Origin: a virus
DNA: 43,660 nt
Virus record (IMG/VR): IMGVR_UViG_3300033153_004456
Coordinates: 1 to 43,660 of that record
Strand: one strand, 5' to 3'
A program made the position numbers and the translations under genes. Below the pieces are notes generated by a model, which was not told the DNA's origin, did not search any database, and saw only the letters and a program-made list of their open reading frames with translations. Of this stretch, positions 5,121 to 12,275 are shown in pieces. The first letter of the stretch is position 1. Every line of letters starts with the position of its first letter.

Positions 5121-5288
5121 TATGTACTGTAAAATATGCGGGCAAAACGATGAGGCCGATCATCGCAAGTGCCATATGATAGGAATGGAAAGAGCTGGTG
5201 AAAAGCCATGCGAACATGATAATATTCGCATAACTTTAAGCGGCCTTTGGCAATGCCTTGAATGCGGAGCAATCCTTAATCGTTAGGT
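5074..5288 (+). other. attC-14, decayed or with a gene inside its loop
   Basis: R'' ACCTAAC (5074-5080) begins a half-site identical over CACCTAACACCCGCTGC to attC-7. R' GTTAGGT (5282-5288) is its exact complement, but 215 bases separate them and the arms pair only weakly. Either a zinc-ribbon gene occupies the loop or two half-sites remain from a deletion. Confidence 0.4.
5113..5286 (+). CDS. Cassette gene 14b: zinc-ribbon protein
   Basis: The protein has 57 residues. CKICG at about 6-10 and CLECG at about 48-52 with intervening C/H residues (HRKCH, CEHD) form a clear zinc-ribbon pattern. GGAGG six bases upstream supports the start. The TAG stop is formed by the GTTAGGT of R'. The gene therefore lies entirely between R'' and R' of one attC-like site. 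Confidence 0.65.
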   Translation: MNDMYCKICGQNDEADHRKCHMIGMERAGEKPCEHDNIRITLSGLWQCLECGAILNR

Positions 5289-5293
5289 AACTT

Positions 5294-5464
5294 ATGAAAC
5301 CAGCATACATAGCCATTATAATACTTGCTTTAATAGTAGGTGCAATTACATTGGGCTACTTTATGAGTCATTATAAGCCATATATAACTGAGAATAAGAC
5401 AGAGATTGCAATAGTTATCCCGAAAGCGAAGGAGGGGCGCAGCACCAGGTTTTCTATGCTTTAA
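5294..5464 (+). CDS. Cassette gene 15: single-pass membrane peptide
   Basis: This 56-residue protein opens with a hydrophobic helix (about residues 4-24, YIAIIILALIVGAITLGYF), followed by a short polar tail. The arrangement GTTAGGTAACTTATG puts the R' core in ribosome-binding position. No attC with the expected ACCTAAC follows, so this last cassette is truncated. Confidence 0.55.
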   Translation: MKPAYIAIIILALIVGAITLGYFMSHYKPYITENKTEIAIVIPKAKEGRSTRFSML

Positions 5465-5545
5465 TAAAAAAAATAAATATCGGGTTTGTAATTATAATTT
5501 GTATCATAGCTTGGCTATTCGGATAATTAAAGATATAACTAAAAA
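5465..5545 (+). other. Junction between cassette array and phage late region
   Basis: A second hydrophobic open stretch without a start codon (KINIGFVIIICIIAWLFG) ends at about 5527. It is followed by the AT-rich perfect hairpin TAACTAA-AAA-TTAGTTA at about 5537-5553, where plus-strand and minus-strand genes converge. The hairpin may act as a weak bidirectional terminator. No integrase, tRNA or direct repeat marks the boundary. Confidence 0.4.
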
Positions 5546-5788
5546 TTAGTTAGTATCGCCTATAACCACGTCCGGGGATTTATTTAAAATTGCAGGAAAT
5601 AAAAGTTCAAACCCAGAACGATTACCACGATTGTCAACTGTTATTTCAACGTCTTTATTCTTATATGATACTATGGCATCAGATTTAGATTTAATACTAT
5701 ATACGGACTCATCAGGCAATGTAATGGTTGTTTTAACAGAACATCCGCAAAGCATAAGCAAGATTAAACTGCATATTAATAATTTCAT
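5546..5788 (-). CDS. Small lipoprotein, possible outer-membrane spanin
   Basis: The protein has 80 residues. The N-terminal signal ends in LMLCGC, a lipobox, predicting lipidation at Cys15 or so and export. A beta-rich polar domain follows. Sitting last in the lysis block, next to an endopeptidase and a TM/coiled-coil protein, it is a plausible o-spanin, though no partner is certain. Its C-terminal codons reach the junction with the cassette array. Confidence 0.6.
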   Translation of the reverse strand: MKLLICSLILLMLCGCSVKTTITLPDESVYSIKSKSDAIVSYKNKDVEITVDNRGNRSGFELLFPAILNKSPDVVIGDTN

Positions 5789-5791
5789 GTT

Positions 5792-6145
5792 TTACCCTTT
5801 ATAGTGCCACTTACCAAACAAGCGAACAGCCCAATACATAGGAACCCTGCGCCATTTAGGTTGTTTTCTTGATCTCATAGCTTCAATAAAAATTCCATCC
5901 GCTGTCTTTCTTGTAAAATCAGTGTCCTTGGAATACAAAAAATCATGAAGAGTCGCACTGCTATGAGAAGTATTTCCGAATAAAGCATAAACAACAGGGA
6001 TCCTGGGAACCGATGCAAAGTTGGTTAGAAAGCCTTTAGGCACTACAATTTCTCCAAATTCTTCGCTTTCAAAAATCAATGGAGATAATAGTTTCCAAAA
6101 CTCGCCCTTAGACCTCACATCAAGATTTGTTTTAAATATACTCAT
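5792..6145 (-). CDS. DUF1353 family phage protein
   Basis: The protein has 117 residues. VPKGFLTNFASVPR, a central HDFLY and a late AD-IF-EAM segment are the conserved blocks of DUF1353, a small phage protein family often beside lysis genes; its exact role is unknown. The start at 6145 overlaps the upstream TGA as ATGA, with AAAGGATGG placed as ribosome binding site. The alternative start three codons upstream is less well placed. Confidence 0.8.
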   Translation of the reverse strand: MSIFKTNLDVRSKGEFWKLLSPLIFESEEFGEIVVPKGFLTNFASVPRIPVVYALFGNTSHSSATLHDFLYSKDTDFTRKTADGIFIEAMRSRKQPKWRRVPMYWAVRLFGKWHYKG

Positions 6146-6402
6146 ACTGGCCATCCTTTTAAAGTTCGCATTTCTTTTGATTTTTCCGGTTCGCTTAGAA
6201 ATTCACCAAGTTGATTATCAAGAGCTAATGCGCATTCTAACTCATTTTCTTTAGGACATATAATGTTTAAGAGATAATTAACGATTCTTCCTGTCTCGTC
6301 TTCTATCGGCTTAATATCTATTATTTTACAATCGTGATCGTAAACAATATTTCTTATTGCTTGTTCGATTTCATCTTCGGTTAGGAATCTTGATTCATCC
6401 AT
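6142..6402 (-). CDS. Hypothetical lysis-region protein
   Basis: An 86-residue acidic protein (MDESRFLTEDEIEQAI...) without signal peptide or recognised domain. It directly follows the endopeptidase gene and overlaps the next gene by four bases, so it is translationally coupled. Confidence 0.65.
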   Translation of the reverse strand: MDESRFLTEDEIEQAIRNIVYDHDCKIIDIKPIEDETGRIVNYLLNIICPKENELECALALDNQLGEFLSEPEKSKEMRTLKGWPV

Positions 6403-6816
6403 TTATTTCACCAATTCAAAGTGAACATAATCATTTAATGATTGTCCTCCAACATTCTCAAAATCTCCACTCCAACATCCACCCCAGCGAACTTTTATTC
6501 CTCGCTTTGCAGCACATGCCAAAATTATACCTGCCAAAACGCAGCAATGAAGTTTATTCCAAGAAATCTTTCCGTTAATATAGGGAACTGCGTCAACAGC
6601 TTCGCTTGGCGCTTTATTGTGCTTGCCATCAGGGTATCTGACTTTTGATTTACCTATATCAAAATATCTATTCTGTTGGGCTTTGTCTCGGTGCCCCTCT
6701 ATTATTGAAATATCCATAATGCCAGTATCAAGGGCATCATACATGATGGCACACAAATCAGTGCATACAACATTAAGTTTCGACTTAGAGGTTTTCCCAT
6801 AAATAAATTTAGGCAT
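6403..6816 (-). CDS. Peptidase M15-type endolysin (L-Ala-D-Glu or D,D-peptidase)
   Basis: The protein has 137 residues. The pattern EGHRDKAQQN, then KHNKAPSEAVD with the zinc His and Asp, a Trp-rich segment and the final DYVHFEL (third ligand His and catalytic Glu region) follow the M15 fold of T5-like endolysins, which cut peptidoglycan cross-peptides. It lacks a signal peptide, so it depends on a holin. The S in the usual S-x-H motif is replaced (GKH), but the ligands remain. It is tightly packed with neighbours. Confidence 0.8.
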   Translation of the reverse strand: MPKFIYGKTSKSKLNVVCTDLCAIMYDALDTGIMDISIIEGHRDKAQQNRYFDIGKSKVRYPDGKHNKAPSEAVDAVPYINGKISWNKLHCCVLAGIILACAAKRGIKVRWGGCWSGDFENVGGQSLNDYVHFELVK

Positions 6817-6817
6817 T

Positions 6818-6970
6818 TTATTTCTCCTTTATCAAATCCACCCTAAGAATTGCGTATTTATAACATAATTTTGCGATCTCATCAGCCACATCTTTGTTGG
6901 ATTTAATCATTTCAGATATGGCCTTAGCATCTTCTTCTAAGTCTTTGGCTTGCTCATAAAGGCTTTTCAT
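6818..6970 (-). CDS. Short coiled-coil protein
   Basis: A 50-residue, highly charged helical protein (MKSLYEQAKDLEEDAKAISE). It lies between the holin-like gene and the endolysin with spacings of eight and one bases, so it belongs to the lysis operon. The endolysin's ribosome binding site AAGGAG is inside its final codons. Function is unknown. Confidence 0.6.
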   Translation of the reverse strand: MKSLYEQAKDLEEDAKAISEMIKSNKDVADEIAKLCYKYAILRVDLIKEK

Positions 6971-6978
6971 GTCTCATG

Positions 6979-7233
6979 TTAATTTCTTACCTTGTCTCTG
7001 CGTTCAAGCAATTTATTTACGCCTTGTTTAATTTCGCCTATTTCTCTACCCTGAGATTCAAATTTGGTGTCGATATGAGATTTGACCTCTTTGAATGTTT
7101 CTTTATTGAGTTTTTCTTTCATGTCCTCTTCCAACCTTTTTACTCTTGGCCTAAAGCCCATAACAGTTCCAGCAGCCGACAACATAGAACTAATCAAAGC
7201 TACAATTCCCATTCTAAAATAATCATCAGCCAT
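6979..7233 (-). CDS. Putative holin or membrane-anchored lysis protein
   Basis: The protein has 84 residues: one N-terminal transmembrane segment (about 8-26, MGIVALISSMLSAAGTVMG), then a long charged coiled coil. This topology is common for phage holin-like or pinholin-associated proteins. Its place just ahead of the endolysin supports a lysis role, but an i-spanin is an alternative. Confidence 0.55.
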   Translation of the reverse strand: MADDYFRMGIVALISSMLSAAGTVMGFRPRVKRLEEDMKEKLNKETFKEVKSHIDTKFESQGREIGEIKQGVNKLLERRDKVRN

Positions 7234-7237
7234 AATA

Positions 7238-8080
7238 TTATCCTATTCCTAAAAATGTTAAGTGTTGAACAAAAGACACGTCAGTAGTAAAGAAATAACT
7301 CGGCCTGCTCACCGGCTGATACAGATCGTAGCGGCGGTCGTGGAATAAGGCTACTTGAGAAGCAGTGGAGACTATGTTGAGGATGCGGATTTCGCCTATA
7401 GCACCGTTGAAAGGAGTAGTATGATTATAATAACTACCAATATTAACCTGGTTTATTCCTGTAGGATTTCCAGCGATGGTTGTAGAACTTGGAGTTATTA
7501 ATTGCCTATTTCTATAAACATTATATGTGTCTGTGCTAGTATCAAAAGTAATTAATAGATGTTGCCATTCATTTTCAATTATAGTTGTATTTGCACTATC
7601 TAACCGCCAAACGTTAGCTCCACTTCCTTCACCCGTAACATAAAAATATAATAAATTATTACCCGAAACAAAACCGTCAAAATAAAACACTAATCTATCC
7701 GAAGTACTACCATCGGAAATTTCAACCATTGTTCCAGAATCAGCTTTTGGAAATACCCATGTACCTATTGTGCCTATAGTAGTTGGCAATCCTGATGCAG
7801 ACGTTTTCTCCAAAAAATCATTCACCCCATCAAAATCCATTCCCTCTGGTGTCCATGTAGCTCCATTATTAGTACCATCATTACTATTCCCGCTATAATC
7901 CCTTATTACATTCCCCGCACCTTCCCACATAGGCATGGCGAGTGCGAGTGAGGCAGGGTCTATACCGTATATGCGCTCGCAGTTATCCCAAACATCCCTC
8001 TGGATAATAGATGGAGACCTGCCCTTAATAGACGGTTGTACCTGCGGTCTATGAAATGCTGGTGCTAATCCATGTAACAT
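7238..8080 (-). CDS. LamG/concanavalin-like virion protein
   Basis: The protein has 280 residues. After about 50 residues, MPMWEGAGNVIRDYSGNSNDG...MDFDGVNDFLEK is the typical opening of a LamG-type jelly-roll lectin domain. NEWQHLLITFD and a closing GEIRILN-like strand complete it (about 50-255). Such domains decorate phage capsids or tails and bind sugars. The start overlaps the upstream stop. Confidence 0.75.
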   Translation of the reverse strand: MLHGLAPAFHRPQVQPSIKGRSPSIIQRDVWDNCERIYGIDPASLALAMPMWEGAGNVIRDYSGNSNDGTNNGATWTPEGMDFDGVNDFLEKTSASGLPTTIGTIGTWVFPKADSGTMVEISDGSTSDRLVFYFDGFVSGNNLLYFYVTGEGSGANVWRLDSANTTIIENEWQHLLITFDTSTDTYNVYRNRQLITPSSTTIAGNPTGINQVNIGSYYNHTTPFNGAIGEIRILNIVSTASQVALFHDRRYDLYQPVSRPSYFFTTDVSFVQHLTFLGIG

Positions 8081-8511
8081 TAATTAGACTCCGTGCTGTA
8101 GGCTCTGTATCGTAGTGTGTTCCCAGTAGCTGCAAAAGCAACCCCAGTTTTGTTTTCAATATTAATTTTCCAAAGCCCAGGCGGGATTACTATTGGGTTG
8201 AATACTTCTCTATGCGCCGCATTCGTTGCCGCAACTCCTATTGTAGCTACCTTTTTGTAAGCAAGAACATTGGTGTCGGCATAGTTAGTGCCGTCAAGAG
8301 TTTCTATGAGATAGAGATTTACTGCGGGATTAGTTTGAGCAGAAAGATCAACGCTTGCAAGCAGCAATTCAACTCCGATATAGAAATCTCTGTTGGTTGT
8401 ATTGTCTATTGCAAGACCCAGCGCAGTTCCGTCATTGGCAAGAGCATCAAGGCCTGCCGTTGCGATCAGGTCTGCAATAGTTGTGTAGGCTGTCCAATTA
8501 GATCCTGCCAT
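8080..8511 (-). CDS. Virion surface protein, hypothetical
   Basis: A 143-residue Ala/Thr-rich beta protein without cysteine, overlapping both neighbours by one base. Composition and position among decoration genes suggest a structural component. No family is recognised. Confidence 0.6.
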   Translation of the reverse strand: MAGSNWTAYTTIADLIATAGLDALANDGTALGLAIDNTTNRDFYIGVELLLASVDLSAQTNPAVNLYLIETLDGTNYADTNVLAYKKVATIGVAATNAAHREVFNPIVIPPGLWKINIENKTGVAFAATGNTLRYRAYSTESN

Positions 8512-8972
8512 TATAACCCCCTCGCAGTTGTTACGTCTTCAGCCGTGATTTGTACGCCAAATAATTCCTGGCTTCTTGAAGCTTTTACTTCACCAAGTCT
8601 TTTTAATATCGCCTGAGTATCGGTAGTAATGATTGCCCCAACTGCCAAAGCATCTATATTATCCCTAACTCTTTCATCTGCCATGTTAATAACTGGAGCC
8701 GCATCTAACCTCATCTTCATTGCCCTTGCTTCGGTTGTAGTCCCGTCAAGAAAATCTAAAAAAGCCACAAGCTCCGCATCGGGAATAAGATTAAACATAG
8801 ATTGCTTGGCTATGTCTTTTGCTGCATCAGATACCACCCATGCCTCAACCAATGCCGTACCTTCAGCATTCAACATAGTTGCTATTTTATCGCTTCTGCC
8901 TTGGCCACTAAGAATAGGAGTGGTGTCGATTTCATCTTTTAATATTATTAATTGTTCTGCTGTTAATGCCAT
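8511..8972 (-). CDS. Hypothetical structural-region protein
   Basis: A 153-residue, mainly helical protein (MALTAEQLIILKDEIDTTP...). The start at 8972 overlaps the previous stop as TAATG and follows GGAGGCG; an in-frame extension of 34 codons upstream is rejected because it is a shadow of the previous gene. It resembles small helical phage proteins found near tail genes, but I cannot name one. Confidence 0.6.
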   Translation of the reverse strand: MALTAEQLIILKDEIDTTPILSGQGRSDKIATMLNAEGTALVEAWVVSDAAKDIAKQSMFNLIPDAELVAFLDFLDGTTTEARAMKMRLDAAPVINMADERVRDNIDALAVGAIITTDTQAILKRLGEVKASRSQELFGVQITAEDVTTARGL

Positions 8973-9433
8973 TACGCCTCCAAATAGTATTGAATTAAAC
9001 CGGCGACAGATGCGGCCGTTGAGAGGTTTATAGTGAAATTCTCGTTTACCCCCGTGCAAAGCGGGAAAGGCCAATAATTTCTTACACTTCCACGAGGTTC
9101 ATTCGTGCCACCATATGCCATAGCTCCTGTCAAAGCAGTTGTACCCCGCTTATAAATAATATCATTTTCTGCATTCACAATAAATTCCATAAAAACAATC
9201 TTAATTTTATTGTTTGCATCGGCTGCAATTATTTCGTTATCGCCAGAGGAGTTTATATCTATTTTAGCTTGTAATATAGTTTTAGATGTCCCCCCAATCG
9301 CTGCCCCACCAGAAGTATCAACTTTTACAGGGTACCATGTAGCACCACCGTCTGATGAGCCATGATTCGCTATTTCACCATCTTCTATTGCTCCTATTTT
9401 TCTTGGGTGCTGCAATGTGTGAGAAGTAGCCAT
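8972..9433 (-). CDS. Virion decoration-type protein
   Basis: A 153-residue beta-rich protein with Gly/Ser/Asn turns (SSDGGATWYPVKVD). It is transcribed between the repeat protein and a helical protein. The pattern of strands and composition is that of a small capsid or tail surface protein; no family is recognised. Confidence 0.6.
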   Translation of the reverse strand: MATSHTLQHPRKIGAIEDGEIANHGSSDGGATWYPVKVDTSGGAAIGGTSKTILQAKIDINSSGDNEIIAADANNKIKIVFMEFIVNAENDIIYKRGTTALTGAMAYGGTNEPRGSVRNYWPFPLCTGVNENFTINLSTAASVAGLIQYYLEA

Positions 9434-10128
9434 TACATGTCTCCTATTGATACCACTTTACCTAATATCCTAACTTTTTGTTTTACATATTCAGGAACTT
9501 TTACAGTATGTTTTTCTTCAATAATTTTGTAATTTTTAATTCCTTCTATTTTAGTCTTAATATCTGTCAAGGTGTCGTCAACTTCACCCGCAACAGCCTC
9601 AAGTGCTTTTACCATAGCGTTAACACCCTCAAGCATATCCATAGCCTTATTAAGGGTTGAAACAGCCTCAGAGGCGATCTGGTTGACTTTTTCCATTGAA
9701 ACTATGGGTAAATCGTAGGGAACTTCCTTGGGAACCGGCACATCAACAACGACCTCTTTTTCGGTAATTTTATGATGCTTTACTTTGCCAAGAGCGTTTT
9801 TTGCTTCATTAAGAACAGAAACCACATCGCTTGCTACAGCTTTAACTTTTTCCATTTCAACAACAGGTAAATCGTAGGGAACTTCCTTGGGAACCGGAAC
9901 CTTAACATCGTAAGGGATTTCTTTGGGAACCGGAACCTTAACATCGTAAGGCACTAAATTCGGGACATCAAAATCTAAGTCGATATAGTTCGGTCGTTCA
10001 ATATCTACCGGAACATAATTAGGAACCTCTATTGTCTTATCAATATATCTAATTTTAACGCTATTCAAAACAACGGGTTCAATAGATACTTCTTTCTCGT
10101 TTTCTTTATTGCTGTGTGTTGTTGCCAT
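9433..10128 (-). CDS. Val/Pro-repeat, alveolin-like filamentous virion protein
   Basis: The protein has 231 residues. About residues 35-100 are repeats of VPxYDVKVPVPKE(I/V)PYD, including a tandem 36-base unit in the DNA at about 9877-9948. A longer module (VPVPKEVPYDLP-x-V-x-MEKV followed by a helical AS-x-x-VS-x-LN) occurs twice, at about 78-105 and 129-160. Strands of V/P/K/E dipeptides recall the alveolin repeats of protist cortical proteins; homology is not implied. A fibrous phage surface structure is likely. Confidence 0.65.
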   Translation of the reverse strand: MATTHSNKENEKEVSIEPVVLNSVKIRYIDKTIEVPNYVPVDIERPNYIDLDFDVPNLVPYDVKVPVPKEIPYDVKVPVPKEVPYDLPVVEMEKVKAVASDVVSVLNEAKNALGKVKHHKITEKEVVVDVPVPKEVPYDLPIVSMEKVNQIASEAVSTLNKAMDMLEGVNAMVKALEAVAGEVDDTLTDIKTKIEGIKNYKIIEEKHTVKVPEYVKQKVRILGKVVSIGDM

Positions 10129-10129
10129 T

Positions 10130-10528
10130 TTAATTTCCCTCCAAATATATTGTAACAGCAGCAGTCCCCGAACTAAGAGGGTCTGTACTAAGTGTTATTT
10201 TTATAGTGTTGGTTCCGACTATTTGGGCTTTATTATCCGGCACTAAAATATGTGTGTCATTCTCTGCGCATGCGCTTGATTCATACATAGGCGTGCCATC
10301 AGAATTTTCTATCGAAAGTACGCCGGTTACAACGGCACCGGATAGGGCAGGCATTTCAAAGAGAATTCTTGGCACATTCGCACTTGCCGTAATTGTCCCT
10401 ACTGTATATGCGATAGTGCCAGATACAATTGATGCCGTAGTTCGTGCTGTCTTAACCAATTTATCATGAAGATGCAATCCGCCATCAGTAGTTTCAAAAC
10501 CGTCTCCAAGTGTTCTTGTTCCTGCCAT
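10130..10528 (-). CDS. Small virion protein, hypothetical
   Basis: A 132-residue, Thr/Ala/Ser-rich beta protein (MAGTRTLGDGFETTDGGLHLHDKL). It comes directly after the C-terminal half of the polyvalent gene. Its composition is like the capsid-decoration proteins at 8080-9433 and 28546. Confidence 0.6.
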   Translation of the reverse strand: MAGTRTLGDGFETTDGGLHLHDKLVKTARTTASIVSGTIAYTVGTITASANVPRILFEMPALSGAVVTGVLSIENSDGTPMYESSACAENDTHILVPDNKAQIVGTNTIKITLSTDPLSSGTAAVTIYLEGN

Positions 10529-10530
10529 AA

Positions 10531-11421
10531 TTATTTCCTCCTGTATTTTCGTAATTCTTGTCTTTCAATAATTATTCTTTTATATCCAGCCTTCCCAATG
10601 CTTTTCCAAGAAATAGTTTCTTCTTCATTCTCTTTATGTTTAAGATTGTACTTCTTTACCTTTTCTCGTAAATTTTTCAATGATTTCTTTGTTTTTCTTA
10701 GTTTAATATATTCTTCTATAAATTCTTCCCGAATGCTTTTTCTTGTAGGATAAGTTGTACCCGTGTGCATTCCTAAACTACGCGCAATACCATCAAACGC
10801 AGCTACTTCACCCGTAAGCATGGCTATAAGATTCTGAACTTGTATTGGCTGTACTCCTATTAATTGAGACGCAATGTAAGATGGTATTTGTTCAGGAGAC
10901 AGCGGCCCCTTTCCACCATAAATTGTCAATTTCCCTGCAAGTCTGCCGCCTTTAGGATCTCCCTTTTTATGGGTTTTAGTGGTTGTTAAATAAACACCCT
11001 TATCATCTACCCCAACCAATTCCGATAATGTAGTAAATCTGTGCCCTTTCCAATCCGTTCCTGCCATAGCCTCATGAAACGTACCATAGATAACCGAACC
11101 CTTATGATGCAAAGAACGAATCGGATGCCTTATAAATTTTAAAGGATCTCTGAAATGGCCAAAAAATGAAAAGTATTTTCTTGCTTCCGATTCTCCGCCG
11201 AACATTTTGTAAACAGGTGTAATATCTATATCTAACCATCTAAAATGACCAGCTTTCCATGATTTTTTGTACCGCTCTTCAAAATCATCATCATCAAGAG
11301 TAGACATTAAAATATTGGCCACAAACACAGCCGACAAGCCTTTTGTTATTGCCGATGTCCAAAACCTACGATACATCGCTGTTTCTTCGGGGCCACCACG
11401 AGACCTAAAAGCTTTTACCAT
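10531..11421 (-). CDS. C-terminal part of the split polyvalent protein
   Basis: The protein has 296 residues. The sequence just before and after its ATG (WNVRTMVKAFRSRGGPEE) continues the polyvalent protein after LLAPDW, where an intein interrupts it. The region (YRRFWTSAITKG... large basic helical domain) is the usual C-terminus of such phage polyvalent or ejected proteins. The frame is shifted relative to the upstream gene and opens with ATG at 11421; GTAGGGGG lies about twenty bases upstream, a poor ribosome binding site. It may be translated separately by coupling, since the upstream stop overlaps. Confidence 0.6.
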   Translation of the reverse strand: MVKAFRSRGGPEETAMYRRFWTSAITKGLSAVFVANILMSTLDDDDFEERYKKSWKAGHFRWLDIDITPVYKMFGGESEARKYFSFFGHFRDPLKFIRHPIRSLHHKGSVIYGTFHEAMAGTDWKGHRFTTLSELVGVDDKGVYLTTTKTHKKGDPKGGRLAGKLTIYGGKGPLSPEQIPSYIASQLIGVQPIQVQNLIAMLTGEVAAFDGIARSLGMHTGTTYPTRKSIREEFIEEYIKLRKTKKSLKNLREKVKKYNLKHKENEEETISWKSIGKAGYKRIIIERQELRKYRRK

Positions 11422-12275
11422 TGTACGTACATTCCACAGCTTATCCCCCTACCTCTTGTTATCCAGCGAGTACGCCAACAGTTTTCTTCTTGTTGATAAA
11501 AAGTAGTTGGTAAGCCAAGCATTGTTTGTATTAGAGTCATGTAAAAAACTTCTTTTTCTTTACCACAGAACCTCTTTTGCCCAGTACCATCGCCAAGAAA
11601 CATTGTATCGTAAAGTAGTTGAACCTGTCGTTTAGAAAGTTTGTTTAAAAACTTCCAATTCAGACCATCGCAAAGGCCATCTTCTTGAATTTGTTTGAAA
11701 TGCTTTTCTGGAATTGTAAATGTATGCTTATAATGGTTGGCCTTAAATTTGTCATGATTCCAATATCCAGAGTCGATGTGCTCCTTCATGCCAAACTTTT
11801 GCAGAACGGCAACCATATCAGGTTTAGATTGTGTTATTTTCCCATGTCTATATTCTTTTTTAGAACCATCGCTTAATTTATTAATAGAGGTTTTTGTGTA
11901 TCCGTCTGTTACAAACCAACCTACAAGCTTAATATAAATATCATCATAAATTTCTTTAGTCGGCAATTCAAAATCAGCACAACGTGGTATTTGATGGTTT
12001 GTTTGAAGCTCACAAGCCTTGACTATATCGTTTCGTTTTGTAGTGGAATTATAAACATAGCAAGTATGTTCTGGGGTTATCACAACGGCTCGATTGAAAT
12101 TATTGATTTGAATCATTTTGCCATTGTAATTTTTATTGACATACATATCATTCAATTTGCCCCATTTGTTCTTTTTTGTTTTGGGGTCAAATATCATAAT
12201 TTCGTCATCAATGTTTAATTCATGGTAATATTTCCACCCTGTTTTTGTCATAGCACGGGTCTTTGAATCACAACA
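11415..12275 (-). mobile_element. LAGLIDADG intein lacking its C-terminal splicing region
   Basis: It starts at Cys2295 (CCDSKTRAMT, block A) with TPEHTCYV at about 2360 (block B, T-x-x-H). Two LAGLIDADG-type motifs follow, LVGWFVTDGYT at about 2411 and TMFLGDGTG at about 2517. The frame then ends with RGISCGMYVQW and a stop. Blocks F and G (the VYD-L-V strand and the final HN before C/S/T) are absent in all frames up to the resuming extein, so protein splicing should be impossible and the host gene is split. Confidence 0.75.

Larger units (their letters stand above)
140..5288 (+). mobile_element. Integron-type gene cassette array (attC array without visible integrase)
   Basis: About fourteen attC-like sites alternate with one short gene each (in one case two), all on the plus strand. 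Eleven sites fold into the canonical single-strand attC structure with two or three extrahelical bases. In many units the six bases after the crossover in R' are the reverse complement of the R'' at the far end of the same cassette: TTATAC with GTATAAC, TTAGCA with TGCTAAC, TTAGGT with ACCTAAC, TTGTGC with GCACAAC, TTATCT with AGATAAC. Integron biology predicts exactly this. Gene orientation implies that any attI and intI would lie to the left; no tyrosine recombinase is seen in the window. The array ends against convergent phage lysis genes. Confidence 0.9.

Noticed and set aside
1-5500. Integron integrase gene
   Set aside because: No tyrosine recombinase motif in any frame here; orientation suggests it would lie left of the window, or be absent.
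9877-9948. CRISPR-like repeat
   Set aside because: The 36-base units are contiguous, without spacers, and encode an amino-acid repeat.
11415-12275. Split intein with its C-part in the next gene
   Set aside because: The downstream gene begins with extein sequence and no C-terminal splicing motif is found between.
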